Positions 1 through 7,805 are shown, counted from the first letter of the stretch. The stretch: DNA of 19,604 nt from JBOGGX01 sp050744245 (GCA_050744245.1 JBOGGX010000039.1:1-19604); one strand, 5' to 3'. The notes: generated by a model not told the origin, from the sequence alone. Numbers and translations: made by a program.

Positions 1-139
1 GGCCGGGACCGGGCGCACCGGGGGCACCGGGGTCGCCCGGCCCGCCGACCGCGGCGACATCGGCCTCGGCCGCGTCGACCGCGCTGCCGTCCCCGCCCAC
101 GGCGGCCAGGGGCCTCATCGGCATGACAGCGGCATGCAT
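1..139 (-). CDS. Partial CDS, Gly-Pro-rich (collagen-like) N-terminus, unknown function
   Basis: Read on the minus strand from an ATG at 139-137, this frame stays open to the left edge, so only about 46 codons are visible. The start is supported by GGAG at 150-147, seven bases upstream. Codons have G or C at most third positions, as in the other genes of the window. The visible protein begins MHAAVMPMRPLAAVGGDG, turns Ala/Asp-rich, then runs into Gly-X-Pro triplets (GDP, GAP, GAP) near the edge. That recalls collagen-like repeats but is too short to assign a family. The gene is divergent from the AfsR-like gene. Function unknown; the coding call is moderate. Confidence 0.45.
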   Translation of the reverse strand, partial: MHAAVMPMRPLAAVGGDGSAVDAAEADVAAVGGPGDPGAPGAPGPG

Positions 140-240
140 GACCGATCTCCAGCCCAGTTGTGGTCGGGTGCGCCCGCGCCCGTCGAAGCCATCGCTCTCT
201 CCTCAGTGAAGGGGACACGATGCGTGAGGGCTCTCGACGA

Positions 241-284
241 CGACTAGACGCCGACTAAACCCGACCCGACCGGTCGTCGTTTAG
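241..284. promoter_or_regulatory. Repeat-rich upstream region of the AfsR-like gene
   Basis: CGACTAG at 241 recurs as CGACTAA at 252 (11-bp period) and loosely as CGACCCG at 262. CTAAAC (255-260) and GTTTAG (279-284) form an inverted repeat. Regulators with an OmpR-type winged helix commonly bind short direct repeats spaced by about one helical turn, so this may be an autoregulatory site. That is inference. No clear Shine-Dalgarno precedes the GTG at 294. Confidence 0.3.
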
Positions 285-293
285 CGTGTCGCG

Positions 294-3224
294 GTGGAAT
301 ATCGGCTGTTGGGGCCGCTCGAGGTCGTCCGCGGCGACGAGCCGCTGGACCTGGGTCCCCCGCGCCAACGCGCCCTGCTCGCGCTCCTCCTCGTCCACGC
401 CAACCAGGTCGTGGCCTTCGATCGCATAGTCGACGCGCTCTGGGGCGAACGCCCGCCGTCCAGCGCGCCGACCCTGGTCCACGGGTACATATCGGGGCTG
501 CGCAAGGTCATCGAACCCGACCGGAGCCGCACCAGCCGGTGGGACGTCATCGTGACCCGCGCCCCCGGCTACGTGATGGTCATCGACACCGAGGAGCTCG
601 ACGTCACCCGGTTCGAGCGGCTGTTCGCCCTGGGCTCCGGCCTGGTCGACGAGGAGCCCTCACGGGCGTCGACCGTGCTGGGTGAGGCCATCGACCTGTG
701 GCGGGGCCCGGCCCTCGGCGACCTGGCCTACGAGGCCTTCGCCCAGGGCGAGATCGTCCGGCTCGAGGAGCTGCGGCTGGCCGCCGTCGAGTGGCGCATC
801 GACGCCGACCTGGCCCTCGGGCGCCACCACGACCTGCTCGGCGAGCTGACCCGGCTGGTCGCCGAGCACCCGCTCCGGGAACGGCTGCGGGGCCAGCAGA
901 TGCTCGCCCTCTACCGGTCCGACCGCCAGGCCGAGGCGCTGGCCGCATTCGAAGAACTGCGCCAGGCATTGCTCGACGAGATGGGACTCGACCCAGGACC
1001 GGAGTTGCGGGCCATCGAGTACGCCATCCTCCGCCAGGACGAAACCTCTCGCCGGCCGCCCCGGCCCAGGGCCACGAACCTCCCGGCCCAGCTCACCAGC
1101 TTCGTCGGCCGGGAGCAGGAGCGGGCCGACATCGCCGCCCTCGTCGGCGGGCACCGGCTGGTGACCCTCACCGGTCCGGGCGGCGGGGGCAAGACCCGGC
1201 TGGCCGTCGAGGTCGCCGGCAGCCTGGTCGACGGGTTCGGCGACGGCGTCTGGCTGGTCGAGCTGGCCGCGCTGAGCGACCCGGCGCTCGTACCCGACGC
1301 GGTGGCCACCGCCATCGGGGTGCGGGCCGAGCCCGGTCGCCCCCTGGTCGACTCGCTCGCCGGCTACCTGGCCCACCGGCGCATGCTGCTCGTGCTCGAC
1401 AACGCCGAGCACGTCATCGATGCGGCCGCCACGCTCGCCGCCGCCCTGCTCCGGTCGGGAGCCGGGAGCTCGGTGCTGGCCACCAGCCGGGAGGCGCTCG
1501 GCGTACCGGGCGAGCGGGTCTACGTCGTGCCGTCGCTGCCGACCGCCGATGCCGTCCAGCTCTTCGTCGACCGGGCCGCGGGCGCGGGGGCCGGTCCCTT
1601 CACCGGCGAGGCCGAGGCCGGCGCCGTCGTCCGCATCTGCGAGCAGCTCGACGGTATCCCGCTGGCGGTCGAGCTGGCCGCGGCCCTGACCGGCTCGCTC
1701 GCCGTCACGCAGATCGCCGACCGCCTCGACGAGCGGTTCCTGCTGTTGACCAGGGGCAACCGCGCCGCACTGCCGCGCCACCAGACCCTCGCGGCGTGCG
1801 TGCAATGGAGCTACGAGCTGCTGACCGCCGACGAGCAGCACGTGTTCGATCGGCTCTCGGTGATGACCGGTCCGTTCGGCGCCGACGCCGCGGCCGTCAT
1901 CTGCGGGGACGAGCCGTTGGCCCCCAGCGCGGTGGTCCCGTGGCTGGCCCGGCTGGTCGACGTGTCGCTGGTGACCAGGGACGGCGACCGGTATGTGCTG
2001 CTCGAAACGCTGCGGCAGTATGGCGCCGACCGGTTGATCGAACGAGGCGAGGCGGACGCCGTCCGCGACCGGCACGCCGGCTACTACCGGTCGCTGGTCG
2101 AGCGGCACGAGCCGGCGCTGTACACGGCCGAGTCGAGCTCGGCCCTGGCGATCCTCGAGGCCGAGCAGGACCAGCTGCGGGCCGCGCTCCAGTGGTGCTT
2201 CGCCGACGACGCCAACCGCGAACGGGCCCGAGTCGGTGTCGCCATCGCCGGCCATCTGGGCTGGCCGTGGCATATGTGGGGTGCCCTGGAGGAGGGCCGC
2301 ATCTGGCTCCGGGCCGCGCTCAGGGTGACCGAGCACGACCGCGACCGGGACCGGGTGCTCGTCCTGTACGGCGCGGCGATGGTGAGCTCGGCCGCCGGCG
2401 ACATCGACCGGGCCCTCGACTTCTACGGCCGCACCGCCGAACTGGCCACCGAGCGGCTCGAGTGGGCCCTGCGCGCCGACGCGACCAGTGGGATGGCCTC
2501 GGCCCGGTGGGCCAAAGGCGAGCTCGACCGGGCGTTCGAGGTGCAGCGGCAGGCGGTCACGCGGGCCGACGAGGCCGGCTCGCTCATCTTCGGGGCCCAG
2601 CACCGGGCCCTGCTGGCCCGCATCCACCGCGACCGCGGCGAGCTGGACGAGGCTGGACGCCTGCTTGACACCGCCCTGTCGATGAGCCGCCGCCTGGGCG
2701 AGCGCATGACCATCGGCCTGGTGCTTGACAACCAGGCGTCGCTGGCGGCCGCGCTGGGTGACCACGAGCGGGCGGCCCGGCTCGGGCGCGAGAGCCTCGA
2801 CCACTACCGGGCCGTGCCGTACCGGGAGGGGATCACCTCGGCGCTGCGGATCATCGGTGGCGCCATGGCCGCTATGGGCCGGTACGACGAGGCCGAGGCG
2901 GCCCTGTCGGAGGCGCTCGCCCTGGGCCGGCGGCTGGGCCACCGGGGCAGCATCGCCTCGCAGCTCGACGCCCTGGCTCGCATCGCCAACGCCCGCGGCG
3001 CGGCCGAACGCGCCGCCCTCCTCAAGGGGGCGTCCGAGGGCGTGCGGGCGGCGATCCAGCTTCCCGCGCCGGGGGCCGAGGCCGAGGCCCAGGCCCAGCT
3101 GGTCAAGGAGCTCGACGCCACCCTCGGCCGCGAGCAGGCGGCGACGATTCGGGCTCGAGGAGCGGCGCTCGCGCTCGACGAGGCCGTCGCCGTGGCCCTC
3201 GACGTGGCTGTCCAGCCCGCGTGA
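294..3224 (+). CDS. AfsR/SARP-family transcriptional regulator with BTAD, STAND ATPase and TPR region
   Basis: A 976-residue multidomain regulator starting at GTG 294. Residues 1-95 match an OmpR-type winged helix (MEYRLLGPLEV start, ending in the GYVM wing). Residues about 97-245 form the bacterial transcriptional activation domain. A STAND/NB-ARC-like ATPase follows: Walker A GPGGGGKT at 294-301, Walker B LLVLDN at 365-370, a VLATSRE segment at 394-400 and DGIPLAVELAAAL from 453. The C-terminal third has helical TPR-like repeats. Proteins of this build couple ATP and signal binding to activation of secondary-metabolism or other genes. There is no C-terminal LuxR helix-turn-helix. Its TGA overlaps the GTG of the downstream methyltransferase (GTGA), so the two are probably co-translated. 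The ligand and targets cannot be read from sequence. Confidence 0.93.
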   Translation: MEYRLLGPLEVVRGDEPLDLGPPRQRALLALLLVHANQVVAFDRIVDALWGERPPSSAPTLVHGYISGLRKVIEPDRSRTSRWDVIVTRAPGYVMVIDTEELDVTRFERLFALGSGLVDEEPSRASTVLGEAIDLWRGPALGDLAYEAFAQGEIVRLEELRLAAVEWRIDADLALGRHHDLLGELTRLVAEHPLRERLRGQQMLALYRSDRQAEALAAFEELRQALLDEMGLDPGPELRAIEYAILRQDETSRRPPRPRATNLPAQLTSFVGREQERADIAALVGGHRLVTLTGPGGGGKTRLAVEVAGSLVDGFGDGVWLVELAALSDPALVPDAVATAIGVRAEPGRPLVDSLAGYLAHRRMLLVLDNAEHVIDAAATLAAALLRSGAGSSVLATSREALGVPGERVYVVPSLPTADAVQLFVDRAAGAGAGPFTGEAEAGAVVRICEQLDGIPLAVELAAALTGSLAVTQIADRLDERFLLLTRGNRAALPRHQTLAACVQWSYELLTADEQHVFDRLSVMTGPFGADAAAVICGDEPLAPSAVVPWLARLVDVSLVTRDGDRYVLLETLRQYGADRLIERGEADAVRDRHAGYYRSLVERHEPALYTAESSSALAILEAEQDQLRAALQWCFADDANRERARVGVAIAGHLGWPWHMWGALEEGRIWLRAALRVTEHDRDRDRVLVLYGAAMVSSAAGDIDRALDFYGRTAELATERLEWALRADATSGMASARWAKGELDRAFEVQRQAVTRADEAGSLIFGAQHRALLARIHRDRGELDEAGRLLDTALSMSRRLGERMTIGLVLDNQASLAAALGDHERAARLGRESLDHYRAVPYREGITSALRIIGGAMAAMGRYDEAEAALSEALALGRRLGHRGSIASQLDALARIANARGAAERAALLKGASEGVRAAIQLPAPGAEAEAQAQLVKELDATLGREQAATIRARGAALALDEAVAVALDVAVQPA

Positions 3225-4378
3225 TCAAGTACCTCGGCTCCAAGCGGAGGCTGGTACCAGTCGTCGGGGCCATCGCCGACGCCATCGGAGCGCGGTCGGC
3301 CATCGACCTGTTCGCCGGCACGACGCGGGTGGCCCAGGAGCTCAAGCGCCGAGGCGTGGTCGTCACCGCGGTCGACTCGGCCCGCTACGCCGACATCTTC
3401 GCCCGGTGCTACATCGCCACCGACGGCCGGGCCGTCGACCGCACCGAGCTGGGCGCGGCGATCGACCACCTGAACCAGCTTCCGGGCCGGGCCGGCTACG
3501 TGACCGAGACCTTCTGCCTGCGGTCGAGGTTCTTCCAGCCCTTCAACGGTGAGCGCATCGACGCCGTGCGCGACGCCATCGACCGCGAGTGGGTGGATCA
3601 TGAGCTGTTCCCTGTGCTGCTCACCAGCCTCATCGAGGCGGCCGACCGGGTCGACTCCACCACCGGCGTGCAGATGGCCTACGTGAAACGCTGGTCGGCG
3701 CGCTCGCACCAGCCGCTGGCCCTGCGGACGCCGTCGTTGCTGGCCGGCCCGGGCCGGGCCATCCGGGGCGACGCCTGCGCGGTGGTGACCGCGACCGACG
3801 TCGGCGCGTTCGACCTCGCGTACCTCGACCCGCCGTACAACCAGCACCGCTACCTGGCGAACTACCACATCTGGGAGACGATGGTGGCATGGGACGCGCC
3901 CGAGCACTACGGCGTGGCCTGCAAGCGGATCGACCTCCGTGGCCCGGAGGGACGAAGCCCGTTCAATCGGCGGCGCGAGATGCCGGCGGCCCTGGCCGAG
4001 GTGATCGAGCGGGTGCCGGCGCCGGTCGTCGTGCTCTCGTACAACGACGAGTCGTGGCTCGACCTCGACGATCTGCTGGCCATGTGCTCGGGGCGGCGCG
4101 CGGTCGAGGTGCTGGCCTTCGAGCTGCCCCGTTACGTCGGCGCCCGCATCGGCATCTACAACCCGAGCGGCGAGCGGGTGGGCCGGCCGGCCCGGCTGCA
4201 CAACGTCGAATACCTCTTGATCGCCGGTCCGGCGGAGCTGGTGGCGCGGGCGACCGAGGCCGCCCGGTCGGCTCAGCCCGCGGCCAGCGAGGCGATGGCC
4301 CAGACGGTGGCCACCAGCCCGACGCCGGCCATCACCAGCGAGCGCCCCAGCGGGGCCCGGGCCAGCTCGCCGTCGTGA
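3221..4378 (+). CDS. D12-class adenine-specific DNA methyltransferase (orphan)
   Basis: A 385-residue protein starting at GTG 3221, overlapping the preceding stop by four bases. Hallmarks of Dam/D12-type N6-adenine methyltransferases are present: N-terminal MIKYLGSKRR (motif X, AdoMet pocket), DLFAGTT at 29-35 (motif I) and DPPY at 203-206 (catalytic motif IV). Between them is a region that would hold target recognition. The last 45 or so residues, after EYLLIAGP, are low-complexity Ala/Ser/Thr and look unlike the enzyme core; they lie antisense to a small membrane-protein gene. No restriction endonuclease is adjacent, so this is likely a solitary methyltransferase used for epigenetic control, or a remnant of a restriction-modification system. 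Target sequence unknown. The family call is firm. Confidence 0.9.
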   Translation: MIKYLGSKRRLVPVVGAIADAIGARSAIDLFAGTTRVAQELKRRGVVVTAVDSARYADIFARCYIATDGRAVDRTELGAAIDHLNQLPGRAGYVTETFCLRSRFFQPFNGERIDAVRDAIDREWVDHELFPVLLTSLIEAADRVDSTTGVQMAYVKRWSARSHQPLALRTPSLLAGPGRAIRGDACAVVTATDVGAFDLAYLDPPYNQHRYLANYHIWETMVAWDAPEHYGVACKRIDLRGPEGRSPFNRRREMPAALAEVIERVPAPVVVLSYNDESWLDLDDLLAMCSGRRAVEVLAFELPRYVGARIGIYNPSGERVGRPARLHNVEYLLIAGPAELVARATEAARSAQPAASEAMAQTVATSPTPAITSERPSGARASSPS

Positions 4379-4482
4379 GGTCGCTCGGGCGGCCGCACCA
4401 CGGCCAGCAGGTTGCCGACGAGCAGCGCGCCGCCGAGGGCCAGCACCAGCCAGGCCAGGAGGTCCTCGCCGAGGAACAGCAT
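4273..4482 (-). CDS. Small two-helix membrane protein, unknown function
   Basis: A 69-residue minus-strand frame from ATG 4482 to TGA 4273. Two hydrophobic helices are evident: residues about 8-29 (LLAWLVLALGGALLVGNLL) and about 47-67 (SLVMAGVGLVATVWAIASL). They are joined by a charged Pro/Arg-rich loop (RPPERPHDGELARAPLGR), a hairpin layout typical of small actinobacterial membrane proteins. A TTG at 4530 in frame would add 16 residues, but its extension is polar and less likely. It is convergent with the methyltransferase gene and overlaps its last 106 bases. No Shine-Dalgarno is seen, so translation may be leaderless or weak. No family recognised. Confidence 0.6.
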   Translation of the reverse strand: MLFLGEDLLAWLVLALGGALLVGNLLAVVRPPERPHDGELARAPLGRSLVMAGVGLVATVWAIASLAAG

Positions 4483-4523
4483 CCGGGGGAGGCTAACGGG
4501 CCGAAACCGGCCAGACTCAGGCC

Positions 4524-4994
4524 GTGACAAAGCCGCCGGCGGAGAAGCTGCTCATCGGGTGGCGCGAATGGATCTCCCTCCCCGACCTCGGCGTGGCCGC
4601 CATCAAGTCGAAGGTCGACACCGGGGCCCGCTCATCGACGCTCCACGCGTTCGACCTCACCCACGAGCGGGTCTCGACCGACGCCACCGTGATCCGGTTC
4701 TTCATCCACCCCTTCCAGGACGACGACGCCAACGTGGTCGAGGCGTCCGCGCCGCTGGTGGAGTACCGGGAGGTCCGCAGCTCCAACGGCGACCGCGAGG
4801 TGCGACCGGTGATCGCCAGCCGCATCCGTCTCTTCGGTCGGAGCCGAAGGGTGGAGTTGACCCTGACCAACCGGGACGAGATGGGGTTTCGCATTCTGCT
4901 CGGCCGGTCGGCGGTGCGGCGCCGGTTCATCGTCGACCCGAGCCGATCATTCATCGGTGGTGGCGATAGCGTTGCGCCGCCTCGGCCCGACTGA
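4524..4994 (+). CDS. RimB-like retropepsin-type protease (ATP-dependent zinc protease family, PF05618)
   Basis: A 156-residue protein from GTG 4524. The signature is K-V-D-T-G-A at residues 30-35, the retropepsin-like aspartate motif of the family long labelled 'ATP-dependent zinc protease'. The closing motif GFRILLGRSAVRRRFIVDPS at 121-140 is also typical. In Pseudomonas the homologue RimB works with RimK, where the ligase adds glutamates and the protease processes the product. Here the gene ends 18 bases before rimK and is followed by an AstE-like hydrolase, so all three probably form one operon. Length is normal for the short, soluble form of the family. The substrate is not established; see the S6 entry for why it may not be S6. 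Confidence 0.88.
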   Translation: MTKPPAEKLLIGWREWISLPDLGVAAIKSKVDTGARSSTLHAFDLTHERVSTDATVIRFFIHPFQDDDANVVEASAPLVEYREVRSSNGDREVRPVIASRIRLFGRSRRVELTLTNRDEMGFRILLGRSAVRRRFIVDPSRSFIGGGDSVAPPRPD

Positions 4995-5012
4995 GGGTCG
5001 AGACCCATCACC

Positions 5013-5921
5013 ATGAAGATCGCCATCCTCTCCCGCGACGCGTCGCTCTACAGCACCTACCGGCTCAAGGAAGCCGGTGCGGCGCGGGGCCACGACGTCC
5101 GGATCATCGACTACCTCCGCTGCTACATGAACGTGGCGTCCCAACGCCCGCAGGTCTTCTTCCAGGGCCAGCCGCTCGAAGGCATCGACGCCGTCATCCC
5201 CCGCATCGGCGCCACCCACACCGTGTACGGCACCGCCGTGGTCCGCCAGTTCGAGCTGATCGGATCGCAGTCGGCCAACCCGTCGCAGTCGATCGCCCGG
5301 GCGCGGGACAAGCTGCGGGCCTTGCAGCTGCTGGCCGACAACAGGATCCCGCTGCCGGTCACCGGGTACGCCCACTCGACCAAGGACATCGACGGGCTGC
5401 TCGACACGGTGGGCGGGGCACCGGTGGTGGTCAAGCTGCTCGAGGGCACCCAGGGCGTCGGCGTGGTGCTGGCCGAGACCAAGCGGGCGGCGGAGGCGGT
5501 CATCGCCGCCTTCCGCCAGCTCGACGCCAACATCCTGGTGCAGGAGTACATCAAGGAGGCGGGCGGCAGCGACATCAGGGCCCTGGTGGTGGGCGGGCGG
5601 GTGGTCGCCGCGATCAAGCGGACCGGGGCGCCGGGCGACTTCCGTTCCAACCTGCATCGCGGGGGGACGGCCGAGGTGGTGAAGCTCGCCCCCGAGGAGC
5701 GGCGGCTGGCGGTCAAGGCCACCAGAACCCTCGGGTTGAACGTGGCCGGGGTCGACATCCTCCGCTCCAACCACGGCCCGGTCGTCATCGAGATCAACGC
5801 TTCGCCCGGCCTCGAGGGGGTCGAGACCGCGACACGCATCGACGTCGCGGGCAAGATCATCGAGTTCCTCGAGCGGAACCCGGCGCCGCAGACGCCGCAG
5901 TCCCGCCGTGCCCGGGGCTGA
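5013..5921 (+). CDS. rimK: RimK-family ATP-grasp alpha-L-glutamate ligase
   Basis: A 302-residue protein from ATG 5013, close to the length of E. coli RimK. The N-terminal domain starts MKIAILSRDASLYSTYRLKEA. The ATP-grasp core includes VVVKLLEGTQGVGVVL (138-153), the adenine-side segment VQEYIKEAGGSDIRA (176-190), IKRTGAPGDFRSNLHRGG (201-218) and the metal-binding VIEINASPGLEGVE (258-271). RimK ligases add glutamate to protein or peptide carboxyl ends using ATP; the founding substrate is ribosomal protein S6. Gene order is protease-RimK-AstE-like, with an 18-base gap upstream and a 14-base overlap downstream. The S6 in this window lacks glutamate at its C-terminus, so the family is firm but the S6-modifying role is doubtful. 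Confidence 0.93.
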   Translation: MKIAILSRDASLYSTYRLKEAGAARGHDVRIIDYLRCYMNVASQRPQVFFQGQPLEGIDAVIPRIGATHTVYGTAVVRQFELIGSQSANPSQSIARARDKLRALQLLADNRIPLPVTGYAHSTKDIDGLLDTVGGAPVVVKLLEGTQGVGVVLAETKRAAEAVIAAFRQLDANILVQEYIKEAGGSDIRALVVGGRVVAAIKRTGAPGDFRSNLHRGGTAEVVKLAPEERRLAVKATRTLGLNVAGVDILRSNHGPVVIEINASPGLEGVETATRIDVAGKIIEFLERNPAPQTPQSRRARG

Positions 5922-6933
5922 GCCGGCCGAGCCCCGCCGGCGGCTGCCTCGGAACGAGCCGATCACCGTCGGCGGGGTGACGGTCGCGGCCGGACGCCGC
6001 CGCAACATCGAGATCCCGGTGGCCAAGCTCCCGACCGACACGTCGCTGTCGCTGCCCGTGGCCGTGGTCAACGGGTTGCGCCCCGGCCCCAAGCTGTGGC
6101 TCAACGCCGCCATCCACGGCGACGAGCTCAACGGCGTCGAGGTCATCCGCCAGGTCCTGCGGCTGCTGAAGCCGCGGGAGTTGCACGGCACGGTGATCGC
6201 GGTCCCGATCGTCAACGTCTTCGGCTTCGTCAACGAGACGCGCTACCTCCCCGACCGGCGCGACCTCAACCGGTCGTTCCCCGGATCGGCACGCGGCTCG
6301 CTCACCTCGCAGTTGGCCCACCTGTTCATGACCGAGGTGGTCAGCCGGTGCGACTATGGCGTCGACTTCCACAGCGGAACGAACCACAGGACCAACCTCC
6401 CCCACCTCCGGGTCGACCTCGGCGTGCCCGACATGTGGCGGCTGGCGCGGGCCTTCGGTCCCCCGGTGGTGGTGCACGCCCCGCACCGCGACGGCTCGCT
6501 GCGGTCGGTGTGCACCCGCCGCGGAATCCCGCTGCTGGTGTACGAGGGGGGCGAGGCGCATCGGTTCAACGAGAACGCGATCAGGGTTGGGGTCGACGGC
6601 ACGCTGCGGGTGATGGCCGAGCTCGGCATGCGCCCGGCCGACGACGTGGGCGAGGGCGAGCGCCCGGTCTTCGTGCGGCGCACGCGGTGGGAGCGGGCCC
6701 GCCGGGCCGGGATCCTGCGCATCGACGTCTACCCGGGTCAGCTGGTGCAGAGGAACGACTCGATCGGCGAGATCGCCGACGCCTTGGGCTCGTGGACCAG
6801 GCCGGTGAAGGCGCCAGCCACAGGGGTCGTGATCGGCTACACCCGCCACCCGATCGTCAGCCAGGGCGAGGCGCTCGTGCACCTGGCCGACATCGACGCC
6901 CTGGTCGACGAGGGCGCCGAGCTCGAACGCTGA
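5908..6933 (+). CDS. Succinylglutamate desuccinylase/aspartoacylase-family zinc hydrolase
   Basis: A 341-residue protein from GTG 5908, overlapping the rimK end by 14 bases. Zinc-ligand motifs are visible: HGDE at residues 70-73 (His70, Glu73) and DFHSG at 153-157 (His155). NRSFPG at 121-126 is the substrate-side Arg motif and VYEGGE at 211-216 supplies the likely catalytic glutamate. The C-terminal part (about 260-335) is the beta-rich domain usual in the AstE-like branch. Such enzymes cleave amide bonds of N-acyl amino acids or act as carboxypeptidase-like M14 relatives. Beside RimK and a RimB-type protease it may trim or release a glutamyl adduct (inference). It is not the arginine-catabolic AstE: no ast genes are near. 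Confidence 0.88.
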   Translation: MPGAEPAEPRRRLPRNEPITVGGVTVAAGRRRNIEIPVAKLPTDTSLSLPVAVVNGLRPGPKLWLNAAIHGDELNGVEVIRQVLRLLKPRELHGTVIAVPIVNVFGFVNETRYLPDRRDLNRSFPGSARGSLTSQLAHLFMTEVVSRCDYGVDFHSGTNHRTNLPHLRVDLGVPDMWRLARAFGPPVVVHAPHRDGSLRSVCTRRGIPLLVYEGGEAHRFNENAIRVGVDGTLRVMAELGMRPADDVGEGERPVFVRRTRWERARRAGILRIDVYPGQLVQRNDSIGEIADALGSWTRPVKAPATGVVIGYTRHPIVSQGEALVHLADIDALVDEGAELER

Positions 6934-6965
6934 ACACCGCGCCCGGCCCGACCGTATCTCCCTCC

Positions 6966-7703
6966 ATGGCCGTGGCCCGTCGCACCCGTGCCATCCTCCT
7001 CGTGACCGCCCTGCTCGTCGTGGCCGTGGCGGGCGCGGCCGTCTACTACTTCTTCTTCGCCGGGGACGCACCTCCCCCGGCGGCGCTGTCCGAGCCGGTC
7101 GGCGACGACACCGCCGCCGGCGATGGGGCCGAGGGCCCGACCTCGCTCGACGGGACCTGGGTGGTGCTGACCAGGGCCGAGACCGACGAAGCCGACAGCT
7201 TTGCCGGCTACCGGGTCACCGAGACGGTGCTCGGCGTCGGCCGGCCCCGCGAGGCCGTCGGCCGGACCCGACAGGTCGATGGCATGGTCGCGATCGACGG
7301 CACGACGATCACCGCGGCCGAGGTCACGGCCGACCTGTCGACCCTGCTCAGCGACGACGGTCGGCGCGACGACGTCCTTCGGGGCCGCGGGCTCGAGACC
7401 AGAGAGTTCCCGACGACGAGCTTCCGGCTGACCGAGCCGATCGAGCTCGGCACCATCCCGGCTCCCGGCGAACGCCGGTCGGTCACCGCCGTCGGCGAGC
7501 TCACGCTGCACGGGGCGACCCGGACGGTGTCGATCCCGCTGGAGGCGGCGATCATCGGCGGCTCGGAGCCGAGGATCGAGATCGCGGGTGGGGTCGAGAT
7601 CGACATGGCCGACTTCGCCATCGAGCCGCCGAACGTGGCCGGCGTGGTCACGGTCGAGGACCGTGGCACGGTCGAGGTCCACCTCTACCTGGCCCCGGCC
7701 TGA
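6966..7703 (+). CDS. Membrane-anchored YceI-family lipid-binding protein
   Basis: A 245-residue protein. ATG 6966 is chosen because it begins directly before a basic stretch and a transmembrane helix (MAVARRTR, then AILLVTALLVVAVAGAAVYY). This gives an N-terminal signal anchor with the rest outside the membrane. A Pro/Ala/Asp-rich linker follows to about residue 57, then a YceI-like domain: LDGTWVV start, FAGYRVTE, a central region like GRGLETREFPTTSFRLTEPI, and VGELTLHGATRTVSIPLEA. YceI proteins are lipocalin-like barrels that bind isoprenoid-type lipids. The gene lies 32 bases after the AstE-like gene on the same strand and may be co-transcribed with the RimK module, though its job there is unclear. 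It is followed by a long palindrome. Confidence 0.88.
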   Translation: MAVARRTRAILLVTALLVVAVAGAAVYYFFFAGDAPPPAALSEPVGDDTAAGDGAEGPTSLDGTWVVLTRAETDEADSFAGYRVTETVLGVGRPREAVGRTRQVDGMVAIDGTTITAAEVTADLSTLLSDDGRRDDVLRGRGLETREFPTTSFRLTEPIELGTIPAPGERRSVTAVGELTLHGATRTVSIPLEAAIIGGSEPRIEIAGGVEIDMADFAIEPPNVAGVVTVEDRGTVEVHLYLAPA

Positions 7704-7720
7704 CCACACCACCGAACTTC

Positions 7721-7756
7721 GGGTGGTTATCGCGCCCATGGGCGCGATAACCACCC
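7721..7756. repeat. Perfect 36-bp palindrome between convergent genes
   Basis: The left arm GGGTGGTTATCGCGCCCA is followed directly by its exact reverse complement, with an 18-bp arm, no spacer and CCATGG at the centre. It sits 17 bases after the YceI stop and 49 bases before the acyl-CoA dehydrogenase stop, so it could terminate both transcripts. There is no T-run on either side, and its AT-containing centre-flanks (TTATC/GATAA) are unusual for this GC-rich DNA. A dispersed repeat or a protein-binding site are alternatives. Confidence 0.85.
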
Positions 7757-7805
7757 AACATTCGAAGGGGCCGGGGCCGGGTGGGGGCGGCCGAGTTTAG
7801 TCAAG

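Noticed and set aside
660..2942. Very long open frame on the minus strand inside the AfsR-like gene
   Set aside because: High GC leaves antisense frames open. The plus strand has full domain motifs, and the antisense protein is low-complexity with no motif.
4995..5006. GGGTC-GA-GACCC hairpin between the protease gene and rimK
   Set aside because: Too short and too close to the rimK start to be a credible terminator; likely chance.
4947..6233. A 428-codon minus-strand frame antisense to rimK
   Set aside because: The RimK and AstE-like motifs are unmistakable on the plus strand; the antisense reading lacks any family feature.
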